A stretch of DNA of 64,000 nt from Takakia lepidozioides (taxonomy: Eukaryota > Streptophyta > Takakiopsida > Takakiales > Takakiaceae). The stretch covers positions 33,496,042-33,560,041 of the forward strand of contig CM060734.1 in the NCBI GenBank assembly GCA_030704615.1, in the 5' to 3' direction. The notes under the pieces are model-generated. The model worked only from the letters and a program-made list of their open reading frames with translations, did not search any database and was not told the origin of the DNA. The position numbers and the translations under genes were made by a program. Positions 12,435 through 28,127 of the stretch are shown piece after piece. How positions within the stretch are numbered: the first letter of the stretch is position 1; each line of letters opens with the position of its first letter.

Positions 12435-12610
12435 TCTGTCGGTAGCCCAGACGGATACAGCACTGGGCACAGTAGGTGATCCTGGGTTCAAATCCTGTTA
12501 AGTACTATGTTCTGTCCCTTGGGTTGAGCCTTGTGCTCGGCGCCTCCTTAACCCTTCCGGGCCCATTTTCACGACACGCTGTGAAAAAAGGACCCTGGCC
12601 CACTAATCTT
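12435..12610 (+). repeat. tRNA-derived SINE
   Basis: An A-box-like GGTAGCCCAGACGG (12441-12454) and a B-box GGTTCAAATCC (12485-12495) are spaced about 42 bp apart, as in an internal RNA polymerase III promoter. An unrelated body with GGGCCCATTTTCACGACACGC follows, ending in a T-rich tract near 12607. The A and B boxes with a non-tRNA body are the hallmark of a tRNA-derived SINE rather than a tRNA gene; no cloverleaf closes. Confidence 0.65.
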
Positions 12611-14776
12611 TTTTATCTCCCAGATTTCTAAGCCCTGTAAAAGTGACCGTTGAATTTACTGCCCATCTACCCAAACTATGACCTCAAAAAATTGCAGCCG
12701 TGTCCAATTGCCAGATTAGAAGATTATAATATGCAGATGTGCCCTAAAAAGAATCCTTCCTAAAAATGAAGAGCATAAAAAACCAAGAAATTTACCAAAT
12801 TTGGGGGTCTTGGGAATTGTGTACCTCACTTGATGCCACACCTTCCCTGAAATTTTCGTTTTTTCTGACTTGTTTTCGTGTGGGCTGCTCTGTACTCACA
12901 AATTGGGGGGTCTCCAACCCCAATTTGAAGCGGGCAGAACAAAATTTGAGCTTCAAAAACTACGTAGGACACATCTACCGTCCAATTCTCAATCTCTCTG
13001 GTCCATGTCATCATTGCATGCAAACGTTGTTGTAGAAAAAAATTCAATCCAATTGGGAAATGTTTTAGGCTATTTTCGGGCCCTGCCCTGTAATTCCCAG
13101 CCCAACCTATATTTTGGCCTGCAGCCCTACCGTATTTCCTACTGTAGCCCTTGTACCTAGCCCGGGTGGAAACCCTTCCCCTAGCCTGACCGTGGTTGCC
13201 ATGTAAAGCAACTCGGGCAAGATGATTCAGCAAAAATATGTCAAAAAAGCTGAGTTAGCTCCAAATTGGGGGGTCTTACTCCATGCATATATTTCTTTTT
13301 TGAAGATTGGCCAATGCCATTGTGTGTAAGAGGTTTTTTCCTATCTAATGAGCCTAATTTGACTCAAATCAGTTAACCCCAGTAAGAAGTGGATGGTTAA
13401 AGAAACCTAACCAACCCAAAACGGGTCGGTTTGACACTTAAGGGTTCGTCCCGGCTTTTCCCGTATCAAACACATAAATAAAAATAAAGGGTGTTTTCTA
13501 GAACATGAAAATATATCCTTGAGCCTAATTAGGGGAAAATTATTATTCTACTTTGAACTTAATTATTCGACAGAGCAATGCTGCCTCGCTTCTTTTTCTT
13601 TCTCAGTGCATATCTAGCTTTTCGTCCTTTAAAAAAAAAATAAAAATAAAAGGGGATGGAGCCCATCTATTTTATTCAACGTGGGGAAAAAATAAACCCC
13701 TGTGGCGCCATTTCGTCCCTTTAAAAAAGAAGAAGAAGAAATATTGCATTTATTCCAAAATTATGGGGAAAAAAATAAAACCCCTTTTTACTGTCCTTTC
13801 AGTTTGTCAAGAAATTGTTTGAAAGCACAGAAATGTGTATCTAAAACTTGGTTGATTTCAACATAAAATAGAATAATTTTCTCTATAAAAAGTTAAAATA
13901 AGGAGCCTGACTTGTGAGCTGTCGCTCCCAGGTGTTTCCCTTTTAACAGTTTAAAAAAAAGAAAACAAAAGAAAGGAAAATCGTCGGTACCACCAAGTTG
14001 AATGATGGATGAAAGCTTAGAAGTGTTTTCATTCGAAAAAAGGGCTTTCAATGACGTGGTCATCCATCATGGTTGAACATAATTCATCCGACGTGATATG
14101 CGGCGATAATAGACTTAACAGGGCCCACAAAAGATATTTGAATGGATAAAAATAACAGAGATTCTGAGTTCAAACTGCCGACGGGAAAGCGGCAGATCTA
14201 CACTTGACTGGCGGAAGGAGGTAGTCTAGGCTTACGTGTCCTCCGCAGCCGGTGGCAGCGGTATTACGTTGACGTAGAGTTGACATAAGGCTGCACTTGG
14301 CACGTGCGGGAGCGCCAGAAGCCGAGAACAGTCGTCGTCTCCAGTCTGCCAGCTTATAATATTGGATCATCTCTCCGCCATAGCTCGGCTAGCCTTGACT
14401 TTCTTGGCCGTCCTCAAATATAAGACCAGAAAGAGCGGGCAGAAACCTAGTATGTTGTGGAGACACTTACCAAGTCTTATCACATCGCCTCGTCTGGACT
14501 ATTTCTGCGTATCTAGTCAAGTCAATCGAGTCTACCACATGTGCGTGATTCTTCTACAAGGCCCAGAGCTTTCCATCCGCATGAACACAAAACCAAATCG
14601 AGGGTTTCTTGCACTAGCACAATCTCGCGCACATTCGGACCCGTACCATCCTGCCCGCAGAAACAATCAATCTGCTGAACGAATCTCGCATCTCTCATCT
14701 CTGGAGCGGAGGCAATAAGCTTCTTCTTCTCTCTCTCCCCCCGGATGTTTAAGAGCTCTCGCGCAAGGCTAGCTGG
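12611..14776. other. Intergenic DNA and upstream region of the WRKY gene
   Basis: No gene recognised. The stretch has poly(A)-rich and GAAGAA-rich low-complexity tracts (13630-13790). A CT-rich run with a C-run just before the ATG (14725-14745) fits a 5' UTR. A TATAATATT at 14355-14363 is a possible but unproven core promoter element. Confidence 0.4.
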
Positions 14777-18564
<3,788 letters not shown>

Positions 18565-21123
18565 TGCATTGGGTGTCTTGTACAGCGTTAAGTTACTTCG
18601 GCATTTTATTCCAATGGGCCTCCAGTTTCAGATCAGAGATCCCCTATTGTTAGATCAGAATTTGTACACCATTTTTTGGAGGGCGAAGCAAGGATGCCTC
18701 CTATATCATCTCGATGGGACGGGTCCAAGTTGCCTCACCTTTTTACAGAGTGGATACTAGGTGACGACTGAAAATGCAGCGTTCAAGCAGGCTTTCAATC
18801 ATACATAGATCCTGGCATGTGTACATGCAATTCTTTAATGTGTAAATTAGCATGGGTTTCATACCGCATGCGAAGATAAGCCATGATTCACAAGTACTAA
18901 AATTCATAATATGGTTCATGCTCCATCTTTTCCTTATCGCCCATGCTCTTCTGCATTTTAGTAGAACTCCCAGTGAGCACTGCACAAATCACCTAGAGCT
19001 TTATGTAACTGAACACCAGGTAGCTTGCTCTCCGGACGAATCGTTTATTAAAAGTAATCCGGATGTCACATACTAAGCACTAGGTTTCTAAGTCGATCGT
19101 GTGGCATAAACTTGGAAATTGAACTAATAGAATGTTTGGTCAACGCTCCCCGGGTATATCGGAATGCCTGATCTGAATTGCTCGTAAAGTGACGGTAGGA
19201 GCTGGCCCTACGACACTGTATATACTGGTAAGCTTGAAATTAGTTAGACAGATTCGAAGGTGAAATTTGAAGGATCGAGCTATCCGATCAGCATTGTTTG
19301 ACTGCACTGGAAACCGAGTGGAAACCAAGCAACATCTCGGCAACATCTGCGTTTACAGGCAGTAGGAAAGAAGGTATTTCAGAAAATTGCAGTAGCTTAC
19401 AGGTCTTGCGGTTGCTGGTGTAAATATTAAGGCATTGCCTGCTCATCTGCTCCTCCATTCCCTTGGATAGTTTAACTCTTTCTTCCAGTCTAAGCGACTG
19501 CCACTCTTCTAAGAAAACATGTGCCCGCAAAAAAAGTTGTAGGTCGGCCATACGTAACTAGTAACAGCCAGAACTGTGCCCACCTCAGGAGCTCAATGGC
19601 TGCTGAGCAGTAATCCGACACTCCTCAATTGAAGCAAAGTCCTGCCTGCCAGTCATTGATCAGTTCTATCTCAGTGAGTCCGTCCATCCGCTAACATCTG
19701 TATCTCCATCTAGCCTTCAAATCAGTGGAATCTGCGCCTTAGACTCCTCGTGGATGTCATCATCCAACTTAGAACAGCGTCATCAACCAGTCTAGATCCA
19801 TCATATGCAGACCAAAGAGAGAAATCTTTGCTGCCACCAAGTTGTGACGGACTCCTGAATCATTGCTGCAAGGTCTGCTCTTAATCAACGCTCAGATCCT
19901 CGTCTTCTTAAGCAGTTTTAACTTCCACAATAAAAGGTCTCGAAAGGTATGAAATTGATTCATCCATCCATCCACCGATATATAGGGTTTTCAATGAAAA
20001 TGAAATATGAGAAAAACATTAAATCCAATTAAATACAGTCTTTAACCTCTTTAATAATATGACACCTAGAAGAAATGGAAAAAATGTCATAATATGGACG
20101 TGTCACATAATCGATAATATGACAATTGAATGGACCAAAATGTCATATTATCGAATAATACTTAAATATCACTAAATTGACAAGCTAAGCTTTTATGTCC
20201 GAGAAAGAGAAGTGTCCAAGGTTGTTTGTTGTTGCCTACTAGGGTTGGCAATAGTCATTTTGTTGAGTTTCCCTAAAAGTGTATAACATCATCAACATTA
20301 AAAGTTTAAGGGTTATCAATAAGACTTTGGCCGAAGCCGACGTCACTAAGCACATTATAGATTGTGGTACAACTTTAGCAAGATCACTTGGTCCTAACTA
20401 CATGTCAAATTGGGACAACACCCACTCTAGAAAGAGAGAAGAGCCGGTGTAACTAAGAGCCACTTCACCTTACGGCTACCGAAACCTTTTCGGGGTGGGC
20501 CCTATACACCTACTCTAATAACTTAGCCTTGTAACGGACTTTGAATGAGGCTATAATTCCTTGATCCAATGGTTGTACTACACTCTTGGGGGGGGGGTCA
20601 CTCCCCGTATTTTCAAAACCATGTGAAAACAAATATAGGGTGTGATTTATTATTTTGAAGTAAATTTTAGAAAAGTTTTACTCAGAAAATATGATAGGGC
20701 ATATCTTTTCACCAGTTTTTTAAAAGAAATGTCACCAAAAATCCAAAGTTTTACGTAGAATGTTAATGTAATTAAGGGTTTTATCTACAGTATAATGTAT
20801 CCATCCCTTTGAAGTTTCTCATATTTCATCCAGCTCTAATCCATCAGGATGAAGGTCACCTGAAGTTCAACAGTGATACATAGTTGATTGATATTTGATA
20901 CCATAATCTCAACAGTGACTATGGCATTTGAACCATCTCAAAACTTGTACTCTTTAGATCCAAGTTCTTGGGTCCGGCATTTGACTTATGTTATATGGAA
21001 TGTACTTGTTTTTGTATATGCTTTGAAATTTTACAATTATTTAAAAACATAAATTAAAATAGGTCTGATTGATTGTTGCAAAAAAAAATTATAAAAAAAT
21101 AGGGTGTTAGAAAACAAAGGTTT
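18565..21123. other. WRKY 3' flank and AT-rich intergenic DNA
   Basis: The first few hundred bases are probably 3' UTR. Beyond that no gene is recognised. It holds one more copy of the AGAGCCACTTCACCTTACGG dispersed repeat (20430-20510) and the perfect inverted repeat at 20111-20154. Confidence 0.45.
20111..20154. repeat. Inverted repeat, 14-bp arms
   Basis: TCGATAATATGACA (20111-20124) and its exact reverse complement (20141-20154) enclose a 16-base loop. A diverged AATATGACA/TGTCATAATAT pair lies just upstream (20055-20095). AT-rich nested palindromes like this are common in MITEs. Confidence 0.7.
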
Positions 21124-22014
21124 TTACAATATTACCTTTGTATAGGGTGGAAAAAAATGCCAAATTTTAAAAATATAGCCTAGTATAAATATACCTTTGT
21201 ACGCACGTGATATGGAAAAAATACATATAGTGACCCCTCTGACTACATTGGTAACATTCGGAGGAAGGAAAATTATTGTAGTATGACTCAAAAGTAAAGT
21301 GTTGAATCTATACAAGTTTTGACCCGTGACATTCCCAAGGGCATTAGTGGATGAGTTATCTATAATCATCAAAACTTTTCTACCCTCATTTTTTAATTGA
21401 CTGTTCAATCGTGTAAACCAGTCTTAAAAAATATCTGACTTCATCCATGCTGTCATGTTCCAATACCAAGAAACATATCATGTTGGCCTTCATCTTCCAA
21501 AGCACCTTGGGCGTTGAGCCTTGTAAATCACCACTAGTTCAACAGCCAAAGCAAACGTCAAATGATCTTTGGCAATTTTTCTCCATGTGACCTTTCTTTG
21601 AGCCAACGTCTTACTTGGTTGAGCCCGATAGTAAAGACCAGTCTCATCCATGTTATACACGTCCTCGAGTTTATATTGTCCGATCAAAATTGGCATGTGC
21701 CTCATTGCTTCGGCCAGAGAGAAGCTACGCCATGAGCAGATTTGAGTACTTAACGTGAGCGAATTTAAATCGTGAGCATGATGGAGAAGCATAGGCTGTA
21801 GCCATGGGAAAACATGGACCTTATTACCTGGATACAAAGTGATGTGAAATGCAAAATTGTGGAAGCTGCCAGGGACCAAATAGAGCAGATGGGAAATGAA
21901 AACAAGACAAACCTTGGACATGCTCACAAAAATTGGTGAGGAAAACATGACGCACGGAGTGATGTCGTCAACATAACAAATACACTTCAGGTTGTGTTGA
22001 GTTTGGATAATCAA
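21124..22014 (-). pseudogene. Pogo/Tigger-like transposase remnant
   Basis: Two minus-strand pieces match the DDE_1 domain of pogo-type (Tc1/mariner superfamily) transposases, which cut and paste DNA. The first (within 21490-21740) has YKLEDVYNMDETGLYYR with the catalytic aspartate, then KTLAQRKV and KDHLTFALA. The second (21124-21408) has KVLMIIDNSSTNALGNVTG with the second catalytic aspartate and TIIFLPPNVTNVV. The third acidic residue and the N-terminal CENP-B-like helix-turn-helix are not readable. The pieces are separated by stops and a gap, so the copy is dead. Terminal repeats were not found. Confidence 0.8.
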
Positions 22015-22427
22015 CCCATTCTATTCATATACGTAGGATGAATGAAATGCAATACGCATTGAAATCATTAACAATGATAAATTTGACGAAACTCGAACAA
22101 GAACATTGAGATAAAGAATACATAGTAAACGATTGAAAGTTTGAATGTGCAATGCAAATGTCAACATCATTGCACATGGCGATGACAATGCCAATCACAT
22201 GAGATACAATATTGTGAAGGCTGCAAAAACTGTCCGCTGTATAGTGCAGAGGTATATTCTGCATTATTTGAAGTCCAAGAAGAGACCATCAATGTTAGAA
22301 GCAACAGTGGATGATTGAGACCAGACAAATGCACAACTTGGAAGTGGACAAAATTAAACTTGCTTCAAAGCAAGCATAATTCAGTTATGAGATATGGTGG
22401 ACTTGGAAGTGCCCAAAGTCCCTGCAA

Positions 22428-22622
22428 AGTTTTTTTTTTTTTTTTCCAAAGTTCCCTTTGAGGAGGCCTGGAAATTATGCGTACGTGAAGTTTTTTTTTT
22501 TTCTTTTTTTTTCAAAGTTCCTTTTTAGGAGGTCTGGAAATCACACAAAATTCGAAGTCAGTTTTTTTTTTTTTCAAAGTTCCGTTTGAGGAGGCTTGGA
22601 AATCATGCTTGCGTTGAAGTCA
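22428..22622. repeat. Three tandem ~65-bp units with T-tracts
   Basis: Three copies of a unit made of a T-run of about 13-22, then CAAAGTTCCNTTTGAGGAGGYYTGGAAAT and a short variable end. They begin near 22428, 22489 and 22561. No function is evident. Confidence 0.8.
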
Positions 22623-22839
22623 GTTTTTTAAAGCAAGCATAATTACGCTTATTACGGAATTATGTTTGATTGTGAGTAAGTCATTGTTAATGTTCATAAT
22701 TTCCATGATAGTTAAATTCCACTCATCTTCCAATTCCATTCATTTTTGCTGGTCTGTAAAGTTTTGTGTTTGGCTGCTCCTATGCAAGAGACCATTGGGT
22801 TCGACCCCACTTTTCCCGGCTAATCAAAGCAATGACTTC

Positions 22840-23534
22840 ATTTCAAGCCCACCCCTATCTTTTGAGCTACCAATGTACGCAGAGGCATTTGCAAGACTCA
22901 TGTCTTTGCAAGGGACCTGTAGCCCTTCCAGGGCCAGCCTAGGGAAAAAACGTCGTGATTATAGGGCTAGGATGTTTGTTGATGACGCTGCTATGAGAGT
23001 TGAGCATCTCTTATGGGACTAGATCTTCTAAAGAATAAAAATGAGTTTGATCCCTCCCAATCATTGCATGTGTTCGTGACAACCTCTTCAACTGCAATAT
23101 CGCGAACACCTCAAGTTGTCATCAATCTTGATGATTACATTGACCTGTCTGATGAGACTCCCAATAGTACTAATGCACCTCATCTACAGTCACTGCCCAA
23201 CTTTCAAGAGATAGGAAATACAGGAGTGAAACGGAAGTGACAGCGAGAACTCAATCCAATGGTAGAAGCCCTAAACAAAGATAATTCTTCTATTGTGGAA
23301 GCTTTGACGAAACAAACAAAAATGCACATTGAAGCCGAAAATGCAACAATGGAGATTGAGAACCATAAGATCAAAACTACCAAAAAGCTTGAACAACGTC
23401 GTATTCAGCATGATAAAGACATGGAGAAGAAGAACTTGTCTGTGCCACCAATTACAAACACGGACCTCATAAATGTTTTATCTTGTCTGTGTGATACCAT
23501 AGAAGTAGGTGCAACAGCCAAGAAGAAGCAATGA
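22840..23534 (+). pseudogene. Coiled-coil coding remnant, unidentified
   Basis: Segments at 22840-23020, 23013-23240 and 23241-23534 read as one decayed protein. A basic GKKRRDYRARMF part comes first, then after a frame change an acidic VVINLDDYIDLSDE part, one TGA stop at 23238, and a charged helical part (EIENHKIKTTKKLEQRR) ending at 23534. It resembles the accessory DNA-binding proteins of DNA transposons in general design, but I cannot assign a family. Its position 100 bp before a palindrome array suggests a transposon origin. Confidence 0.4.
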
Positions 23535-23699
23535 GCTTCGGGCTGAACTGAGGTCTCAGTGGTATGTATCGACTTAGATGCATCCATCTGCCTTAATAAT
23601 TGATAGCTCTTAAAGGCTTCATCTCACAATCTGAAGTGACATGACAACAAACTAAAAAAAGCTCCTGCACAAAAAAATAAAAAAATAAAAAATTGGCTA

Positions 23700-24110
23700 A
23701 TTTTTGGGGTCGCATTTATTTTTTATTTTTTAATAGGTGCGACCGCCAGAATTGGTGATCGTATTAAACCTGAACTTCATTAGTTCTGTATGGCTCTATA
23801 TCTTCAATGCGGTGTCTCAACGTTGGTTTTCTTATCTGTCATTTGGGTGGGATCACTTGCAGGCCCCTGCGTGGCGGGGGTGTCCGCCAAAATCTTGCGG
23901 TCGTATGCTATTTTTAAATTACGTGTAATTATCAAAATTCAGCGGTAGCATGTAATTTTTTTATGAAAAAAATAAGTACGACCGGCTAAATTCGACGGTC
24001 GTCTGTAATTTAATTTTTCAAAAAACAATATAACCGCCAATTCTGGCGGTCGCACATATTAACAAAATAAAAAATTACATGCGATCGGCAGTCGTACCAA
24101 TTTTTGAGAA
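23700..24110. repeat. Palindrome array A (GCGACCGCCA-type)
   Basis: About six units, each an imperfect short palindrome of the form GCGACCGCCA-AATT-TGGCGGTCGC, separated by 30-45 bp of A/T-rich DNA. The clearest is ACCGCCAATTCTGGCGGT near 24034. The last 130 bp align with 34970-35120 of array C in the same orientation. Such arrays recall subterminal transposase-binding repeats of plant DNA transposons. Confidence 0.75.
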
Positions 24111-24119
24111 AAAAATGAT

Positions 24120-25560
24120 AAAAAAAGTTACTCGTAATCAAAGTTCAGATAGCGGATCGGAAAAGAGATGGGCGCTCCACATTTTTCGCTACACGTCTGA
24201 CGCTGGTCTCAACGCGCGAAGACAACAGACACCTCCTCCCCTTCGTTTTGCACCTCAAGTTAATGCTTCTCTGTTTGTTGCACAACAAAGACTGAAGTCT
24301 TATCCCCTCAACCTTTCTCTATCATGGTTTTCTGGAGGGTTTTTTGATAAACTGCCGTCTTTTGGTGTTTTTGTCATTTTTCATCCTGTGTGAAGCACTA
24401 TCTATCTGTTTAGACGGCATTGGTGACATTACTGACAGTATTCAAGTTTCACATGTGACATAACTGTGTGGTGCTTTGGCACTCATTCTTCTCTCCCCTC
24501 ATTCATCCTTGCTTTTAAAAATTGTCTAAAACTGCCTAAATCTGTCTAAGATGGCTTCTTTCGTCTCTTGTTGTTCTAACACAAAGGACCCAAAATGATT
24601 TTTGTAATATAATGTTATGCTACTAAAGCAATTTTTTCACTATTCCTATAGTGAAAGCAACAACCATAATGTATTGTATGTAACTATAAAAATAATTGAT
24701 GATAAACTATTCTTGGCCTCTTTGGGATGATTTAGAAAGTTTTTTTTTTAATAAAAATATATATTTTATGTATTGTACTACATGAAAAGTATTTAAATTT
24801 TCTCTTGACAACATACACATAATGTTCTATGTGACTAAGGTGGTATTTACATAACGCTTCAAATGAGTATTACGATACCTATACCACTTTGATAGTAATT
24901 ATCAATTTTTATTGGTACCTCTCTAATAAATGTACTGCACTACATTAATAATAAAATACTCATGGAGTAAGTTCTTAGATTTTTTTAAATTATTAAAGTG
25001 ATCTGTAAAATCTTATATTTTTTACATTATCTAATGAAATTAGAGCCTCATTACCTACGATTGATTCAATTTACTGAAAAAGTTGTTGGCATACTAAGCA
25101 AATAACCGGTACAGTGGTTTATCCCTTTACAAAAACTTGAAAAAAATGATCATATATTTTATGTGATAATACTTAAAACCTTCAATCTGTCTATGTATGG
25201 TAGCTGGAGTATCCATAAAATTTATGTATAGCTCTCACTAGACACGTATATCTAACCCCTAAAGTTTAATAAATTTGCTATACCAACAAATAAGTCATTT
25301 CACATCCCCCATTGTTTGTGGCCTAGTTGCACAAAATGATGTGACGTGACGCTAACACGTTACCGTCACATCCGAAGTCCCTACATAACGTCACCTCCAA
25401 AACTAGTTTTACGTTGTTTAATGTTTTTAAAAAATTAACTATTTTATTACATAGTTTACCATAATAACACGTAAGCCATCATGTCAAGTATAGTGGTCCA
25501 AAAATTTTAAAAACTATTTTCAAAACATTGGATCGTTGGATCGTTGGATCTAATGGTACT
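24120..25560. other. AT-rich stretch, nothing recognised
   Basis: No coding signal. Long A/T runs and short duplications such as CTAAAACTGCCTAAATCTGTCTAAG (24530) are present. It lies between palindrome arrays A and B. Confidence 0.5.
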
Positions 25561-25584
25561 AAATTTTAAAGAATTTACTTAATA

Positions 25585-26460
25585 AATTCGGGACCGCCAG
25601 CTTTGGCAGCTGAATTTTGAAAAGAAAAACTAATAAATCGGGACCGCTAGCTCTGGCAGTCCCAAAATTTAGTAAATCGAGACCATCAACTCTGGCGGTC
25701 CTAATTTTAAAGAAATGATTTAATAAATTCAGGACCCTAAGCTCTACCAGGCATTTTTCTTCAAAAACGTATCTAATAAAATGGGACCGCCAGCTTTGGC
25801 GGCCCCCCCCCCCCCCCCCCCCCCTCCCCCTTAAAAATCCGGACCGCCAGCTCTGGCGGTAATTTTTTTTTTTTTTTTTAAGGATCAAATTGCATGCATG
25901 CCCGATTAATTTTTTTAATTTTATGGATACAATTGGGACCATCAGCTTTTAGCAATCCCATTTTTATTGAAAAATAAAATAAAGACCGCCAGCTTTGTCT
26001 GTACCGGATTTAATAAATTAATTAATTAATTAAGACCGTCATCTCTAACGGTCCCAAATTTTAAAAACAAATTCAATTTTTTTTTAAAAATCAGGACGGT
26101 CACCTTTGGTAGCCCGAATTTAATGTAGTAAAAATTAAGAAGATCGGACCTCTACCTTTGGTGGTCCCCGAATTTAACAAGAAAAATGAACATTAAAAAC
26201 CGGGACCGCCACCTTTGGCAGTTTCGAATTTAATTTTTAAAAAAATTAAAAATTAAAAATAAAATAAAAGATTAGTCCACTATCTCTAGCAGTTGCGTTT
26301 TAATTTAAAAAATTAAGATTTTGAAATCTAGGGACTGCTACCTTTGGCGGTCCCGAGTTTAGAAAAATATTTGATAAATCGGGACCACCAGCTCTGGAGG
26401 TCCCGATTTTTAATAAAATATTTAATAGATCTGGACTGGTAGCTTTTGCGGTGTCAAATT
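25585..26460. repeat. Palindrome array B (GGGACCGCCAGC-type)
   Basis: About fifteen units at intervals of roughly 45-75 bp, each a variant of GGGACCGCCAGCTTTGGCGGTCCC, an imperfect palindrome with a 2-4 base centre. Good copies start at 25590, 25639, 25783, 25841 and 26382. Spacers are A/T-rich and often contain TTTAATAAAT. A 22-base or longer C-run interrupts the array at 25803-25824. The core ACCGCCA is shared with arrays A and C, but the outer bases differ. Confidence 0.8.
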
Positions 26461-26749
26461 ATCAAGCTGAGAAATTATCAGAGCTCACTTGGCAATTTAT
26501 ATTTTTTGGTATAAAACTAACGTGACATAGGCCCACATCAGTTTCAGATCCGAGATGATCTGACGCGACTTGACATCAAGGTTAACCATTACCAACGTTC
26601 TATACTGCCAAGAGGTGTAGTCACCACTTTGCCACCATAAAATACTTCAACGACCTGTTGTATGTCATTTTTCTTTTTGTGTGAATCATATTTTTTGCGT
26701 TAATCCCATTTCTTGTCTATGCCCTTATCCTTTTTGTGTAACCACATCG

Positions 26750-27010
26750 GGCTTCTCGACAGTCTCTTCTGTAGGCACTGAGGGGTGTAGAGATTCAATC
26801 TTGCAATGGGACAGCTCCAGGACAGTTTCTTCTACATGTAATGAGTCAGATTCTGTGTCAATCTATGTCACAATCTCTTTGAAAGCATTGAGGGGTGTGC
26901 AGGCTCAATCTTGCAATTAAACAGCTTATGGACAGTCTCTTCTAAATGTAGTGAGTTAGATTTTATGTCACTTCGTATTACAGTCTCTTTTCAAGGCACT
27001 GATGAGTCAA
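26750..27010 (-). pseudogene. Duplicated coding-like remnant
   Basis: Two tandem ~110-bp copies (about 26776-26886 and 26887-26990) read on the minus strand as the repeated peptide VEETVLELSHCKIESLHPS and a diverged partner, with stops. This looks like the tail of a protein with internal repeats. The family is not recognised. Confidence 0.35.
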
Positions 27011-27490
27011 ATTTTGTGTTATTATCACATAGTTCTTGTTCTTTCTGTTGCTCTACAAATAGCCTTCGCATAATTTTGACAATCTCACCAGGCTTTTCTT
27101 GGATTACAGAGGGTGAGAACCACTTGGACGAGAGCTGCAAACAATTTGGTCACACTGAGAGTAAGGGCCCAACACCAACAACCAGAAAACAATGATTACC
27201 AGTCAAGAGTAAGCCTAAGAAACACTTCAAACACGTTTAGTTTACAAAATTTTGAGATGGCTTGGTAAGAGAGGTAAGTGTCGTGACATATCTTTTCATG
27301 TACTCCGTCACGAACCACCCATATGTATTACTCTCGTCTAGGTACATCGCAGGAAGTGAGCCTGAGAAGCTTATTGAGCTTTGTAGCATTGAGTCATTTT
27401 CCCACATAGAGTTCTTCTAGCAACCTACAAAAATTGTCATACATGCCCATAAGGTCAGTGTTCAGATGACACTAGTTTGGATGAAAAGCT
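27010..27490. other. Unassigned DNA left of the chromovirus
   Basis: No gene recognised. It was contiguous with the DNA at 32538 before the chromovirus inserted, as shown by the GCAAG duplication. Confidence 0.5.
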
Positions 27491-27495
27491 GCAAG

Positions 27496-28127
27496 TGTCA
27501 AGAACGAGAACATAACTGAACACAAACAAGATATCAGACTAGAGGTACAAGACTAGGCAAGAAGTCAAGGTTGGCATGGCCGTATGCACGATGAGTAAAT
27601 AGGAATCAAGGCGATCTTTATAACAATAAACAAGTGTACAAGATATTGGAACACGACTTGAATACTGGAATGCTGGAAACTGGACTGAATTACCAGATAC
27701 TGGAAACTGGGCTAGGGTACTGGGAATTGGAAACAAGAGTAGCTTGAACTGGTGTTGGCGAGATTGAAGAGTGTCCAGTCTCGCCTCCTATATATACTGG
27801 CTACTAAGAAGCTTCCCTAATAAGCTTCCCCTATGGAGGTTTCTTGCTGGAGAAATTTCCAAGATTAAACAAATGTTTCTTGATGGAGAAGCTTCCTTAA
27901 ACAAATGAGATATTTTGATGGAGAAGTTTCTTCCAAATGAAGCTTCCTGAGCAGTTTCCCAAGTTACTTTTGGTAATTTGATAAACTCCCGGTAACTTGG
28001 TAAGTAATGATAAATCATGGTAGATCATGATAAATCACGGTAAGTCATTGTAACTTTTGATAACTTGATAACTTGGTAACTTCTGATATTTACTCTTGGT
28101 AAGTTCCTCTGGGCTATGTCCGTGACA
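27496..28127 (-). repeat. Chromovirus 3' LTR, 632 bp
   Basis: It begins TGTCA and ends TGACA, so the ends are inverted copies. A polypurine tract lies directly inside it (minus-strand GAGGAGGGGG, plus-strand 28130-28141). A TATATATA box is at 27789-27796 in minus-strand sense, followed by likely U3/R sequence. It carries internal short repeats (GATAACTTG-type at 28040-28080, GAGAAGCTTCC-type at 27810-27960). Confidence 0.88.

Noticed and set aside
12480-12500. A functional tRNA gene
   Set aside because: A and B boxes are present but no acceptor stem or anticodon arm can be formed; a SINE explains it better.
25559-25942. Minus-strand open frame across palindrome array B
   Set aside because: Its peptide is only a translation of palindromes, T-runs and the C-run.
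23700-26460. CRISPR-like appearance of regularly spaced palindromic repeats
   Set aside because: Units vary too much, spacers are A/T-rich low-complexity DNA rather than unique sequences, and the context is a plant nuclear genome. They are treated as transposon or satellite arrays.
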